From Oscillospiraceae bacterium (GTDB lineage: Bacteria > Bacillota > Clostridia > Oscillospirales > Oscillospiraceae), in the NCBI GenBank assembly GCA_916988195.3, contig CAKASQ030000025.1:1-34514 (forward strand): a stretch of 34,514 nt of DNA, given 5' to 3'. Made by a program: the position numbers and the translations under genes. The notes under the pieces were generated by a model that was not told the origin of the DNA, searched no databases, and saw only the letters and a list, made by a program, of their open reading frames with translations. Position 1 is the first letter of the stretch; each line of letters begins with the position of its first letter. Positions 22,619 through 31,299 of the stretch are shown in pieces.

Positions 22619-24370
22619 ATGAGTTTATTTGACGTTCTGAATTTGATCGGCGGCCTGAGCCTGTTTTTGTTCGGCATGCACGTCATGGGCGCAGCGCTCG
22701 AAAAGCGCGCAGGCGGGCAGCTCAAGGCGCTGCTCGGAAAGCTCACCGGAAGCAAGCTCGCGGGCTTTTTAACCGGCCTCGGTGTGACGGCCGTTATCCA
22801 GTCGTCGTCCGCAACGACGGTCATGGTTGTGGGCTTTGTCAACTCTGGGCTCATGACCCTCAAGCAGGCCATCCACGTCATCATGGGCGCAAACGTCGGC
22901 ACGACGGTCACGGCGTGGTTACTGAGTTTAGCGGGCCTTGACGGCTCGAGCCTTTTCATTCAGCTCCTGAAGCCCTCGTCCTTTACCCCGGTGCTCGCGC
23001 TCATCGGTATCATCCTCATCATGGCGGGCAAAGAGCGGCAAAAGGACACGGGCTCTATCTTACTTGGCTTTGCCGTTCTGATGTACGGCATGGAGGCAAT
23101 GAGCGGCGCTGTGTCCCCGCTTCGCTCGAGCGAGAGCTTCCGCAATCTCCTGCTTTTGTTCTCGAACCCGCTGCTTGGCGTACTCGCGGGCGCAGTCTTT
23201 ACGGCGATCATCCAGTCGTCGTCTGCTTCCGTCGGCGTTTTGCAGGCCTTAGCCAGCACTGGCGCAATTACCATGGCCTCGGCCATTCCCATCATTATGG
23301 GCCAGAACATCGGCACGTGCGTGACCGCGATGCTCTCGTCCATCGGCGCAAACACGAATGCAAAGCGCGCCGCCGTCGTCCACCTGAGCTTCAACATCAT
23401 CGGCACGGCGGTCATGCTTGTCGTCTTCTGCGTCGTGCGCGCCATGCTCCAGCCCGCATTTTTGTCCCTTCCCGCTACGGCGGCGACCATCGCCGTTGCG
23501 CATTCGCTCTTCAACATCGCCTGCACGGCGATCCTCATGCCCGCAAGCGGCTTGCTCGAGAAGCTCTCCATCGCGGTCGTCCCGGACAAAACGGTCAAAG
23601 AGAGCACCGACTCCATGCTCGACGAGCGCCTGATGACGACCCCGGCCATCGCCGTGGAGCGCTGCCGCGTTGTGGCGCTCGACATGGCAAAAGAGGCCGC
23701 CGAGGCACTGAATCTCTCGATCGATTCTCTTTCGTCTGCAAATCCCGCACTGGGTGAGCGCATCCGGAAACTGGAAGACAGCACCGACCGCTATGAAGAC
23801 CATCTTGGCACCTATCTTCTCACGCTCGCCCGCCGCCCGATGGCCGCAAGCGACTCTGACGAATCGGGCCGCCTTCTGCACCTCATCAGCGACTTTGAGC
23901 GCATCGCGGACCACGCGGTCAACATCCTCGAGTCCGCCGAAGAGCTCCACGCGAAGAAAATCACCCTTCCTCCGGACGCGCAGCAGGAGCTCTCCACAAT
24001 GGAGCATGCCGTACAGGAGATCATCCAGCTCAGCCTCACCGCCTTCCAGACAGGAGACCTCACAACGGCCAGCCGCGTCGAGCCCCTCGAGCAGGTCATC
24101 GACACCCTCAAGGGCCAGCTGCGCACGCGGCAAATTGCGCGGCTGCAAAAAGGCGCATGCAGCCTGGAAACCGGCTTTATCTGGACAGATTTACTAACCA
24201 ACTTCGAGCGCGTGGCCGATCATTGCTCAAACATCGCGGGCTGCGTCCTCGAGACTCAGCACAGGAGCTTGGACCTTCACGAATACCTCGACGGCATCAA
24301 GCAGAGCGCGCCCGAGTTTCGCCGCGATTACGAAATTTACAGCCGCAAATACGCGCTGATTTCCGCGTAA
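22619..24370 (+). CDS. Na/Pi cotransporter with C-terminal PhoU-like domain (copy 2)
   Basis: This 583-residue paralogue of the transporter at 18148 has the same layout. Membrane repeats contain QSSSATTVMVVGFVNSGLM (about 60-78) and QSSSASVGVLQALASTGA. The PhoU-like region, from about residue 350, includes ISDFERIADHAVNILESAEE and LLTNFERVADHCSNIAG. The start at 22619 (MSLFDVLNLIGGLSLFLFGM) has GAGGAAGG upstream and aligns with copy 1. An upstream in-frame ATG at 22513-22514 lies inside the Pho-box array and is rejected. Both Na/Pi halves keep intact QSSSA motifs, while copy 1 has QSASA in the second. The gene probably imports phosphate under PhoP control. Confidence 0.93.
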   Translation: MSLFDVLNLIGGLSLFLFGMHVMGAALEKRAGGQLKALLGKLTGSKLAGFLTGLGVTAVIQSSSATTVMVVGFVNSGLMTLKQAIHVIMGANVGTTVTAWLLSLAGLDGSSLFIQLLKPSSFTPVLALIGIILIMAGKERQKDTGSILLGFAVLMYGMEAMSGAVSPLRSSESFRNLLLLFSNPLLGVLAGAVFTAIIQSSSASVGVLQALASTGAITMASAIPIIMGQNIGTCVTAMLSSIGANTNAKRAAVVHLSFNIIGTAVMLVVFCVVRAMLQPAFLSLPATAATIAVAHSLFNIACTAILMPASGLLEKLSIAVVPDKTVKESTDSMLDERLMTTPAIAVERCRVVALDMAKEAAEALNLSIDSLSSANPALGERIRKLEDSTDRYEDHLGTYLLTLARRPMAASDSDESGRLLHLISDFERIADHAVNILESAEELHAKKITLPPDAQQELSTMEHAVQEIIQLSLTAFQTGDLTTASRVEPLEQVIDTLKGQLRTRQIARLQKGACSLETGFIWTDLLTNFERVADHCSNIAGCVLETQHRSLDLHEYLDGIKQSAPEFRRDYEIYSRKYALISA

Positions 24371-24394
24371 GCTCTTTCGCTTTTTTAATAGCAC

Positions 24395-24437
24395 AAAGGG
24401 GACGATGCACCGCATCGTCCCCTTACCGCTTTTTTGA
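24395..24437 (+). terminator. Intrinsic terminator of the second Na/Pi transporter gene
   Basis: GGGGACGATGC pairs with GCATCGTCCCC around ACC, then TTACCGCTTTTTT. A strong stem about 30 bp after the stop. Confidence 0.85.
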
Positions 24438-24440
24438 AAA

Positions 24441-24472
24441 TAAAAAACGACCGGCGAAAACCAGTCGTTTTA
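24441..24472 (-). terminator. Intrinsic terminator of tRNA-Gly
   Basis: Read on the minus strand, AAACGACTGG pairs with CCGGTCGTTT (one mismatch-like position) around TTTTCG and is followed by TTTATTTTC. It lies directly after the tRNA 3' end. Confidence 0.75.
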
Positions 24473-24548
24473 TGGAGCGGGTGACGAGGCTCGAACTCGC
24501 TACCTCCACCTTGGCAAGGTGGCGCTCTACCGGATGAGCTACACCCGC
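24473..24548 (-). tRNA. tRNA-Gly (anticodon GCC)
   Basis: The minus strand folds into a full cloverleaf. The acceptor GCGGGTG (24548-24542) pairs with CACCCGC. The D arm has AGCTC...GAGC. The anticodon stem CCACC/GGTGG encloses the loop CTTGCCAAG with anticodon GCC. The T arm contains GTTCGAGC. The discriminator is T and the CCA end is encoded (24475-24473). It reads glycine codons GGC and GGU, which suits a GC-rich genome. It has its own promoter and terminator. Confidence 0.97.
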
Positions 24549-24568
24549 ATCACTCAAATGCAGGTATG

Positions 24569-24596
24569 ATTATAGCAGAAAAACCGGAAAAGTCAA
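24569..24596 (-). promoter_or_regulatory. Promoter of tRNA-Gly
   Basis: On the minus strand TTGACT (24596-24591), a 16-bp spacer, TATAAT (24574-24569), about 20 bp before the mature tRNA 5' end. Confidence 0.75.
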
Positions 24597-24610
24597 GTCT
24601 TATTTGGAAA

Positions 24611-25864
24611 TTACCGAAAATTCTGAAGCGTGGGGTCTGCCGCGCTCCCTGCCGCCTCGGAACCCGCGTTGTCCGGCGTTTCCTCCGTCGGCTCCTGCGG
24701 CGCATCGGGCTCTTCGGCTGGCGGGGTCTCGGGCGACTCCGGCGCGGTTGTCTCCCCTGTAGTTGGCGCTGCGTTTTCGGGCGCGGGGCACGCGGGATAG
24801 GCCTCCGTGTCCCAGTAATAGCCTGTCATATCCTCGTCATAGCGAAGCTGCAGGCCGGATTGGCTTCTCACGTCCTGCATGAGATCAATGTGATACCATA
24901 TCGAGCCGTCGAGTGAGATCAGGTTCCACCAGTAGTCCGCGCTGCCGCGCAGCCCCTTCACAACCTGACACTCGAGCCCGACCTCTTTGCAAAGAAGCGC
25001 CCAGCACTGCGCCATGCTCCAGCTCGAGGCCATGCCCTCGCAAAGAAGCGAGTAGATGGGGGTCTGCGTCTGCTCCTCGGTGTATGTAAAGCGCTCAGTG
25101 AGATAGGAATACAGAAGCTGCGTCTTTTCCCACGGGCTCTCGCGGAAGCGGACATAAACCGAGGCCGCGCGGATGGTGTCCGCCACCTGCTGCGCCATGC
25201 TTTCAAGCGTCCGCGCCGGCTGCGGATAGGAAAACGTCAGCTCCGCAATGCGCGTCTTTCCGCCCTGCGGGTAGTTTTCCACCGTGATTTGCGGCAGCGC
25301 CATGAGCCTGCCCAGATTTTCTTCGTAGTATTCCTGCGCCAGCGCCGCGTAGTCCGGCTCCTGCTCGAATCCGGCGTAGATCGTCAGCACGGAATCGTAG
25401 CTGTCCATCGCCTCATGGAGCCGCCGCTCGAGCTCTGCCTGCCCGCTCACATAGGGAATATCGGCCAGCGCCGTCTGTGTCTTGCGGAAGGTGATGTCGA
25501 CGTGAATTTCATAGTAGGAGACAATGAGCGTGCACTCGTGCGTCATGTAATCCACCGCGTAAGCGCCCGCCGGGTCCTCGCGCGCAACGGAGTAAGCCGC
25601 CGCCGCCAGGTCCTCCTCCAGCGAGTCCCCCGCGTACTGCTGCACCCGGATCACGCCGTGCTCCACGCCGCCGCGCACAAAATCGCGGATCGCGCGCCGG
25701 AGCCCTGCGTAATCGCCGACGCTGACGACGTTCGTATCCACCTGCTCGCTCTTGGTCTGGCTGTGCGCCGAGACGCGGGTATAGCTCGACGGAACAAAGC
25801 GGCTGCACGCCGAAAGCGCGCTGCATAGCGCAAGTCCAAGCGCAATGGTCCGAATTCTCTTCAT
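24611..25864 (-). CDS. Lipoprotein with degenerate transglutaminase-like fold
   Basis: The 417-residue protein has a signal peptide ending in LSAC (Cys20). The extracellular part is of mixed alpha/beta type. Residues about 240-345 follow the transglutaminase/SLEI-type pattern (LLYSYLTERFTYTEE, ALLCKEVGLECQVVKG, NLISLDGSIWYHIDL). The catalytic Cys position is Ser281 and the catalytic His position is Tyr311 (YWWN in place of HAWN). The Asp327 position is kept. It is therefore probably an inactive, binding version. The last ~65 residues are a Pro/Glu/Thr-rich tail. GGAGG precedes the ATG. It is the last gene of the parE-parC-yitT group, 28 bp after yitT. Confidence 0.8.
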   Translation of the reverse strand: MKRIRTIALGLALCSALSACSRFVPSSYTRVSAHSQTKSEQVDTNVVSVGDYAGLRRAIRDFVRGGVEHGVIRVQQYAGDSLEEDLAAAAYSVAREDPAGAYAVDYMTHECTLIVSYYEIHVDITFRKTQTALADIPYVSGQAELERRLHEAMDSYDSVLTIYAGFEQEPDYAALAQEYYEENLGRLMALPQITVENYPQGGKTRIAELTFSYPQPARTLESMAQQVADTIRAASVYVRFRESPWEKTQLLYSYLTERFTYTEEQTQTPIYSLLCEGMASSWSMAQCWALLCKEVGLECQVVKGLRGSADYWWNLISLDGSIWYHIDLMQDVRSQSGLQLRYDEDMTGYYWDTEAYPACPAPENAAPTTGETTAPESPETPPAEEPDAPQEPTEETPDNAGSEAAGSAADPTLQNFR

Positions 25865-25892
25865 TCCGTCTCACCTCCGAAAACTTTCCGTC

Positions 25893-26759
25893 TTAAATGT
25901 CGTCGTTATACCGTTTGAAGCCCTCACCCAGCACCTGATGCGCGGGCTGGACGATCATGAACGCGTTCGGGTCGATGCACTGCACGAGCTGCTTGAGCTC
26001 GGAGATCTGCCGGCTCTTGACCGCCGTCATTAAGACTGTCTTCGGCGCGCCCGTATAGCCGCCGCGTCCTTCTAAAAACGTCACGCCGCGGTCCAGCTGC
26101 TTGTCGATCGCGCGGTACACGTCCTCGTACCGGTCCGAGATAATGAGCGCCACGCTCGAATAGTCGAGACCATAGAGCACCGCGTCCAGAACGCGCGAGC
26201 AGATGAACAGCGTGACGGCGCTGTAGAGCGTTTTGGAGATATCGCGGAACACAAGACCGGTCAGAATCAGAACGCACGTGTCGATCGCGAGCGTCACATA
26301 GCCCATCTTCACTTCACGGAAATGCCGCTTTAAAAGCCGCGCCAAAATATCCGTGCCGCCCGTGGTCGCGCCCGGGAGAAACACGAGGCCGAGTCCCGCT
26401 CCCGTCAAGACGCCTCCAAAAATCACGCCCAGCATCGTCTCCACCTGCGGCGCGGGAAGCCCGGCCAGCAGATCGATGAGCAGCGAGTTGCACGCCATGC
26501 CAAGAAGGGAGCCAAAGAAAAAGCCCCGACCGAGCCGCCTGTAGCCGATCACAAACAGCGGCACGTTCATCACCGCCGTATAAAGGCCGATGCCGCCGCG
26601 CCCCAGCACCCGCTGCAAAATCATCGCGATACCGCTCAGGCCGCCGACATTCAAGGAATTCGGCACCAGAAAGAGGTTGAACCCCAGCGCGAACATCGCG
26701 TTTCCGATCACGAGCAGCGCGCAGTAGCGCAGAATGCTCCAGGCCGGTTTCTTTGTCAT
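25893..26759 (-). CDS. YitT family membrane protein (DUF161/DUF2179)
   Basis: The 288-residue protein has five to six predicted membrane helices in the first ~200 residues (NAMFALGFNLFLVPNSLNVG, GLSGIAMIL, GLGLVFLPGATTGGTDILA). The cytoplasmic DUF2179 domain follows (about 205-288: GRGGYTGAPKTVLMTAVKSR, QLVQCIDPNAFMIVQPAHQV). These proteins occur in several paralogues in Firmicutes, and their transported substrate is unknown. AGGAGG lies nine bases before the ATG. The gene begins 15 bp after the topoisomerase A subunit and is probably cotranscribed. Confidence 0.93.
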   Translation of the reverse strand: MTKKPAWSILRYCALLVIGNAMFALGFNLFLVPNSLNVGGLSGIAMILQRVLGRGGIGLYTAVMNVPLFVIGYRRLGRGFFFGSLLGMACNSLLIDLLAGLPAPQVETMLGVIFGGVLTGAGLGLVFLPGATTGGTDILARLLKRHFREVKMGYVTLAIDTCVLILTGLVFRDISKTLYSAVTLFICSRVLDAVLYGLDYSSVALIISDRYEDVYRAIDKQLDRGVTFLEGRGGYTGAPKTVLMTAVKSRQISELKQLVQCIDPNAFMIVQPAHQVLGEGFKRYNDDI

Positions 26760-26774
26760 CGTGCAAGCCTCCTA

Positions 26775-29009
26775 TTATAAGTCAAGTGAGATTTGCTGTT
26801 CCTCCGTGTCTTCCTGCCGCAGCAGCGCGCCTGCCGCCGGAAGCGATTTTGCGCGGTAGCGCGCCTGATTGCCGATGGCGCTGTCCAAGAGCGTCTGTAC
26901 GCGCACAACCTTCGCGTTCTTTTTAAGCGCCATGACCGCAACGCCCTGCGTGGCTCTCGTCGTCTTCGCGGCAAGAAGCGCCGTGGAGAAAATAAGCGTC
27001 CGGCCGTCGGAGGCGTAGAGCGCAAGCTCCTGCTCCTGCGGCAGCTCCAAAACGGCCACTAACGGGCTCTTGTCAGAATACGCGCCCGTCAGCTTGCGGC
27101 GGTTCGTTTTCGTCGCGTAGCCGGAGAGCTCTACCTTCGCGCATTTGCCGTTTTCAAAGACGAAGAGCAGATTTCCCGTGTAATCGCCCGGGAAAATCGC
27201 GGCAAAGAAGCTTTCTCCCTCGTCGAATCCAAGCTTGCCGGGAAGATAGTCTCCCAAGATCGAGGCTTTCCCATCGTCAAAGTCCGAAAGCCGCGTCTTG
27301 TAGACCTGGCAGCGATCGGTGAAGACGAGAAGCTCGGCGCTGTTTGTCGTCTCGCGGCTCAGAAGCAGGGAATCTCCCTCTTTGAACTTCTGCTCACCGG
27401 ACATGCGCAGCGACTGCGGCGTGATTTTTTTGAAATAGCCCTCGCGGGAGATGAACACCGTGACCGGATAGTCGGGCACATCGGGCTCGTCCGGCTCTTC
27501 CTGCGCATGGTCAAAGATCAGAAGCGTCTTTCTCGGCTGGCCGTATTTCGCGCTGACAGCCTCCAGCTCCTTGCAGATGACGGCCTTGATCTTTTTGTCG
27601 GAACCCAGCAGCTCTTCAAGCTCCGCAATTTCTTTCTCTAAGCTGTCCGTTTCCTGCAAGCGGTTCAGCAGGAACTCTTTATTGATGTTGCGCAGCTTGA
27701 TCTCCGCCACATACTCGGCCTGCACCTGATCGATGCCGAAGCCGATCATGAGGTTCGGGATGACCTCCGCGTCGAGCTCCGTTTCGCGGATGATGTGGAT
27801 GGCCTTGTCGATATCCAGAAGAATTTTTCCAAGGCCCTTGAGAAGATGCAGCTTGTCCTTCTTCTTTTGCAGCTGATGGTAGACGCGACGCTTGACGCAT
27901 TCGCAGCGCCACGCCGTCCACTCCTCAAAAATCTCACGCACGCCCATGACCCGCGGCATGCCGCCGACGAGAATGTTGAAGTTGCAGCCGAAGCTGTCTT
28001 GCAGCGTCGTCGCCCGGAAAAGCTTCTGCATGAGTTTCTCAGGCTCCGCGCCGCGTTTCAGATCGATCGTTAATTTCAGGCCGTTCAGGTCCGTTTCATC
28101 GCGCATGTCGGCAATCTCGCGGTTTTTTCCGGCTTTAATCAGTTCTGCGACCTTGTCCATGATGATCTCCGTCGCCGTGGTATACGGGATCTCATAGATC
28201 TCGATCATGTTCCCTTCTTTGAGATAGCGCCATCTGGCTCTGAGGCGGAAGGTTCCCCGGCCGGTCTTATAGATCTGCAGCATCTCAGCGGCATCATACA
28301 GAATTTCGCCGCCGGTTGGAAAATCGGGCGCGGGCAGCGTATCAAGAAGGTCTGCGTCCGGATTTTTGATGAGCGCAATGGCCGTCCGGCACACGTCCTG
28401 CAAATTAAACGAGCAGATGTTGGACGCCATGCCGACCGCAATGCCCATGTTGGCCGAGACGAGCACGTTCGGGAACGTTGTTGGCAGCAGCGTCGGTTCT
28501 TTCATCGAGCCGTCATAGTTATCGACAAAGTCGACCGTGTCCGCGTCGATGTCCCGGAAGAGCTCGGAGCAGATGGGGTCTAATTTTGCCTCCGTATAAC
28601 GCGACGCCGCGTAGGCCATATCACGAGAGTAGACCTTGCCGAAGTTGCCCTTCGAGTCGACAAACGGATGCAGCAGCGTCTCGTTGCCGCGCGCCAGGCG
28701 CACCATCGTCTCGTAGATTGCCTGATCGCCGTGCGGGTTCAATCGCATCGTCTGGCCGACAATGTTCGCCGATTTCGTCCGGGCTCCCGTGAGAAGCCCC
28801 ATTTTGTACATCGTATAAAGCAGCTTTCTGTGAGACGGCTTAAAGCCGTCAATTTCCGGAATCGCGCGCGAGACGATGACCGACATCGCGTAGGGCATGT
28901 AGTTCTGCTCAAGCGTCTGGCAGATGGGCTGCTCCATCACCTCCGCCCGCAGTCCCTGCACGTGCGGGTCCATGCGCTTCGGCGCATCCGGTTGTTTTTT
29001 CTTCGCCAT
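26775..29009 (-). CDS. parC: DNA topoisomerase IV-like subunit A (ParC type)
   Basis: The breakage-and-reunion subunit of a type IIA topoisomerase; with its ParE partner it decatenates and relaxes DNA. The 744-residue protein has the winged-helix and tower domains with catalytic Tyr138 in AASRYTEAKL. A coiled-coil region runs around 370-460, and a C-terminal beta-pinwheel from about 500 lacks a clear GyrA box. The QRDR reads NPHGDQAIYETM: Gln96 stands at the GyrA Ser83 position and Glu100 at the Asp87 position. It starts 26 bp after parE with a weak AAGGA site. The divergent sequence fits the second, clostridial-type enzyme rather than gyrase. Confidence 0.9.
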   Translation of the reverse strand: MAKKKQPDAPKRMDPHVQGLRAEVMEQPICQTLEQNYMPYAMSVIVSRAIPEIDGFKPSHRKLLYTMYKMGLLTGARTKSANIVGQTMRLNPHGDQAIYETMVRLARGNETLLHPFVDSKGNFGKVYSRDMAYAASRYTEAKLDPICSELFRDIDADTVDFVDNYDGSMKEPTLLPTTFPNVLVSANMGIAVGMASNICSFNLQDVCRTAIALIKNPDADLLDTLPAPDFPTGGEILYDAAEMLQIYKTGRGTFRLRARWRYLKEGNMIEIYEIPYTTATEIIMDKVAELIKAGKNREIADMRDETDLNGLKLTIDLKRGAEPEKLMQKLFRATTLQDSFGCNFNILVGGMPRVMGVREIFEEWTAWRCECVKRRVYHQLQKKKDKLHLLKGLGKILLDIDKAIHIIRETELDAEVIPNLMIGFGIDQVQAEYVAEIKLRNINKEFLLNRLQETDSLEKEIAELEELLGSDKKIKAVICKELEAVSAKYGQPRKTLLIFDHAQEEPDEPDVPDYPVTVFISREGYFKKITPQSLRMSGEQKFKEGDSLLLSRETTNSAELLVFTDRCQVYKTRLSDFDDGKASILGDYLPGKLGFDEGESFFAAIFPGDYTGNLLFVFENGKCAKVELSGYATKTNRRKLTGAYSDKSPLVAVLELPQEQELALYASDGRTLIFSTALLAAKTTRATQGVAVMALKKNAKVVRVQTLLDSAIGNQARYRAKSLPAAGALLRQEDTEEQQISLDL

Positions 29010-29035
29010 AGTTTCTTCGTCCTTCGTTCTGCGTC

Positions 29036-31018
29036 TTACGATACATCGAGCTGATCGAGATATTTATATCCGTTTTCAGCGATATGGTCTTTTCTTCCCT
29101 GCAAATTGTCTCCAAGCAGCAGATCGAACACCTGCTGCGTGAGCGCCATGTCCTCGGGCATGACCTTGATGAGCCGCCGGGTCTCCGGGTTCATGGTCGT
29201 CATCCACATCATCTCCGGGTCATTTTCGCCAAGGCCCTTCGAGCGGTTGATGGAGACCTTCTTGCCCTCGAGGTTCTTTAAAATCTCGCCCTTTTCGGCT
29301 TCCGTGTAAGCGAACCACGTCTTGTCCTTGCAGTTGATTTCATAAAGCGGCGACTCCGCAATATACACATACCCCTCTTCAATGAGCGTGGGGCAGAGAC
29401 GGTAGATCATGGTGAGAATGAGCGTCCGGATCTGATATCCGTCGACGTCGGCATCCGTACAGATGATGACCTTGTTCCAGCGCAGGTTCGCGAGATCAAA
29501 GCTCGTCAGATCCTTCGCTTTCTTTGTCTGCACCTCAACCCCGCAGCCGAGCACGCGGATGAGGTCTGTGATGATATCGGACTTGAAAATCCGCTCATAG
29601 TCCGCCTTCAAACAGTTTAAAATCTTGCCGCGCACGGGCATAATGCCCTGAAATTCCGCGTCGCGCGAGAGCTTGACCGAGCCCAGTGCCGAGTCGCCCT
29701 CGACGATGTAAATTTCGCGTCTGGCTACATCCTTCGTGCGGCAGTCGACAAATTTCTGCACGCGGTTCGAAATATCGAGGTTTCCCGTGAGCTTCTTTTT
29801 GATGTTCAGCCGCTGTTTTTCCGCCGACTCGCGGCTCCGCTTGTTGATGAGCACCTGGTCGGCAATGCGGTCGGCCTCCTGCTTGTTTTCGATAAAATAC
29901 ACATGCAGGCGCTCTCTGAAAAACTCCGTCATCGCGTCCTGCACAAATTTGTTCGTGATGGCCTTTTTCGTCTGATTCTCATAGGAGGTCTGCGTCGAGA
30001 AGCAGTTTGTCACCAGCACCAGACAGTCCGCCACGTCCTGAAACGTAATTTTCGATTCCGACTTCGTGTATTTGTTCGTCGACTTGAGATACGCGTCGAT
30101 GGCGTAGACAAACGCGTTTTTGGCCGCCTTCTCCGGCGCACCGCCATACTCGAGCCACGACGAGTTGTGATAGAACTCCAGGCGGTTGATCTTATTGGAA
30201 AAGCACAGCGCCGCCGAAATTTTCACCTTGTATTCCGGCTTATCCTCGCGGTCGCGTCCCTTGCGCTCAGCCTCCCAGAACTGCGGCATCGTGAGCGCCT
30301 GATCCTCGGTCAGCTCGCGGACATAATCGAGAATGCCGTTTTCATAGTAAAAGTCCGTCGTCTCGAATTTCCCGGGCGCGGTCTCATTGCGGAAGCGGAA
30401 CGTCACGCCCGCGTTCACGACCGCCTGCCGTTTGAGCGTGTCTTCGTAGTATTCCTTGGGGATATTGATGTCCGTGAACACGTCGAGGTCGGGAAGCCAG
30501 CGGAACGTGGAGCCGGTCTTTTTCCGGTCGGCAGGCTCCTTTTTGAGCTGCCCGACAATTTCGCCCCGCTCAAAGTGGAGCGTGTATTTAAACCCGTCGC
30601 GCCGGATCACGGCGTCAAAATAGCGCGAGGCATACTGCGTCGCGCACGCGCCAAGGCCGTTTAAGCCGAGCGAAAACTCATAGTCGCCGCCGGCGTTGTT
30701 GTCATATTTGCCGCCCGCGTAGAGCTCGCAGAACACAAGCTCCCAGTTGTACCGGCCCTCTTTTTCGTTCCAGTCGACCGGACACCCGCGTCCGAAGTCC
30801 TCGACCTCAATGGAATGATCTTCATAGCGCGTGACGATGACCAGATCGCCGTGCCCCTCGCGCGCCTCGTCAATCGCGTTCGATAAAATTTCAAATACGG
30901 CGTGCTCGCAGCCGTCTAAGCCGTCGGAGCCGAAGATGACCGCCGGACGCTTTCTCACCCGGTCCGCGCCCTTGAGCGCGGAGATGCTGTCGTTGCCATA
31001 GGCTTGCTGTTTTTTCAT
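29036..31018 (-). CDS. parE: DNA topoisomerase IV-like subunit B (ParE type)
   Basis: The ATPase subunit paired with the downstream A subunit. The 660-residue protein has the GHKL ATPase with catalytic Glu43 and Asn47 in EILSNAIDEA, EVEDFGRGCPV and the glycine-rich lid GLNGLGACATQYAS. A transducer domain follows. The Toprim domain carries YIVEGDSALGSVKLSRD and CTDADVDGYQIRTL, which hold the metal-binding acidic residues. The usual EGDSAGGSAKQGRDR is changed to EGDSALGSVKLSRD, a divergence typical of this clostridial subfamily. The end is the conserved ...DHIAENG-type segment. It is the first gene of a four-gene minus-strand unit with a good promoter. Confidence 0.92.
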   Translation of the reverse strand: MKKQQAYGNDSISALKGADRVRKRPAVIFGSDGLDGCEHAVFEILSNAIDEAREGHGDLVIVTRYEDHSIEVEDFGRGCPVDWNEKEGRYNWELVFCELYAGGKYDNNAGGDYEFSLGLNGLGACATQYASRYFDAVIRRDGFKYTLHFERGEIVGQLKKEPADRKKTGSTFRWLPDLDVFTDINIPKEYYEDTLKRQAVVNAGVTFRFRNETAPGKFETTDFYYENGILDYVRELTEDQALTMPQFWEAERKGRDREDKPEYKVKISAALCFSNKINRLEFYHNSSWLEYGGAPEKAAKNAFVYAIDAYLKSTNKYTKSESKITFQDVADCLVLVTNCFSTQTSYENQTKKAITNKFVQDAMTEFFRERLHVYFIENKQEADRIADQVLINKRSRESAEKQRLNIKKKLTGNLDISNRVQKFVDCRTKDVARREIYIVEGDSALGSVKLSRDAEFQGIMPVRGKILNCLKADYERIFKSDIITDLIRVLGCGVEVQTKKAKDLTSFDLANLRWNKVIICTDADVDGYQIRTLILTMIYRLCPTLIEEGYVYIAESPLYEINCKDKTWFAYTEAEKGEILKNLEGKKVSINRSKGLGENDPEMMWMTTMNPETRRLIKVMPEDMALTQQVFDLLLGDNLQGRKDHIAENGYKYLDQLDVS

Positions 31019-31078
31019 TGCGTTTCCTCACCAGTTTTCGTGCGTTTGCTGGGGATAATTACCCATTATATTGATATA

Positions 31079-31107
31079 AGTATACCGTTTTTCAGCCATG
31101 AAGTCAA
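31079..31107 (-). promoter_or_regulatory. Promoter of the parE-parC-yitT unit
   Basis: On the minus strand TTGACT (31107-31102), 17 bp, TATACT (31084-31079), about 60 bp before the parE start. Confidence 0.75.
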
Positions 31108-31189
31108 GTTTCCCCCGGTTTTGAAATTCTTGTGGAAAACCGTAAAATTGGGAGCAGAATCTTTGGCTTATTTTCAAGGTGGGAGGCAG

Positions 31190-31218
31190 TTGCATTCTCA
31201 CCCGATTCACGGTATCAT
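31190..31218 (+). promoter_or_regulatory. Promoter of the DUF1846 gene
   Basis: TTGCAT (31190-31195), 17 bp, TATCAT (31213-31218), about 80 bp before the start at 31300 and divergent from the parE promoter. Confidence 0.6.
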
Positions 31219-31299
31219 ATCAGACGATAGTTATTATGGCCGGGTGTTTGAATTTTTCCGCACCACCCTCGCATTGGAACACAGAAACAGAGGTAGTAT

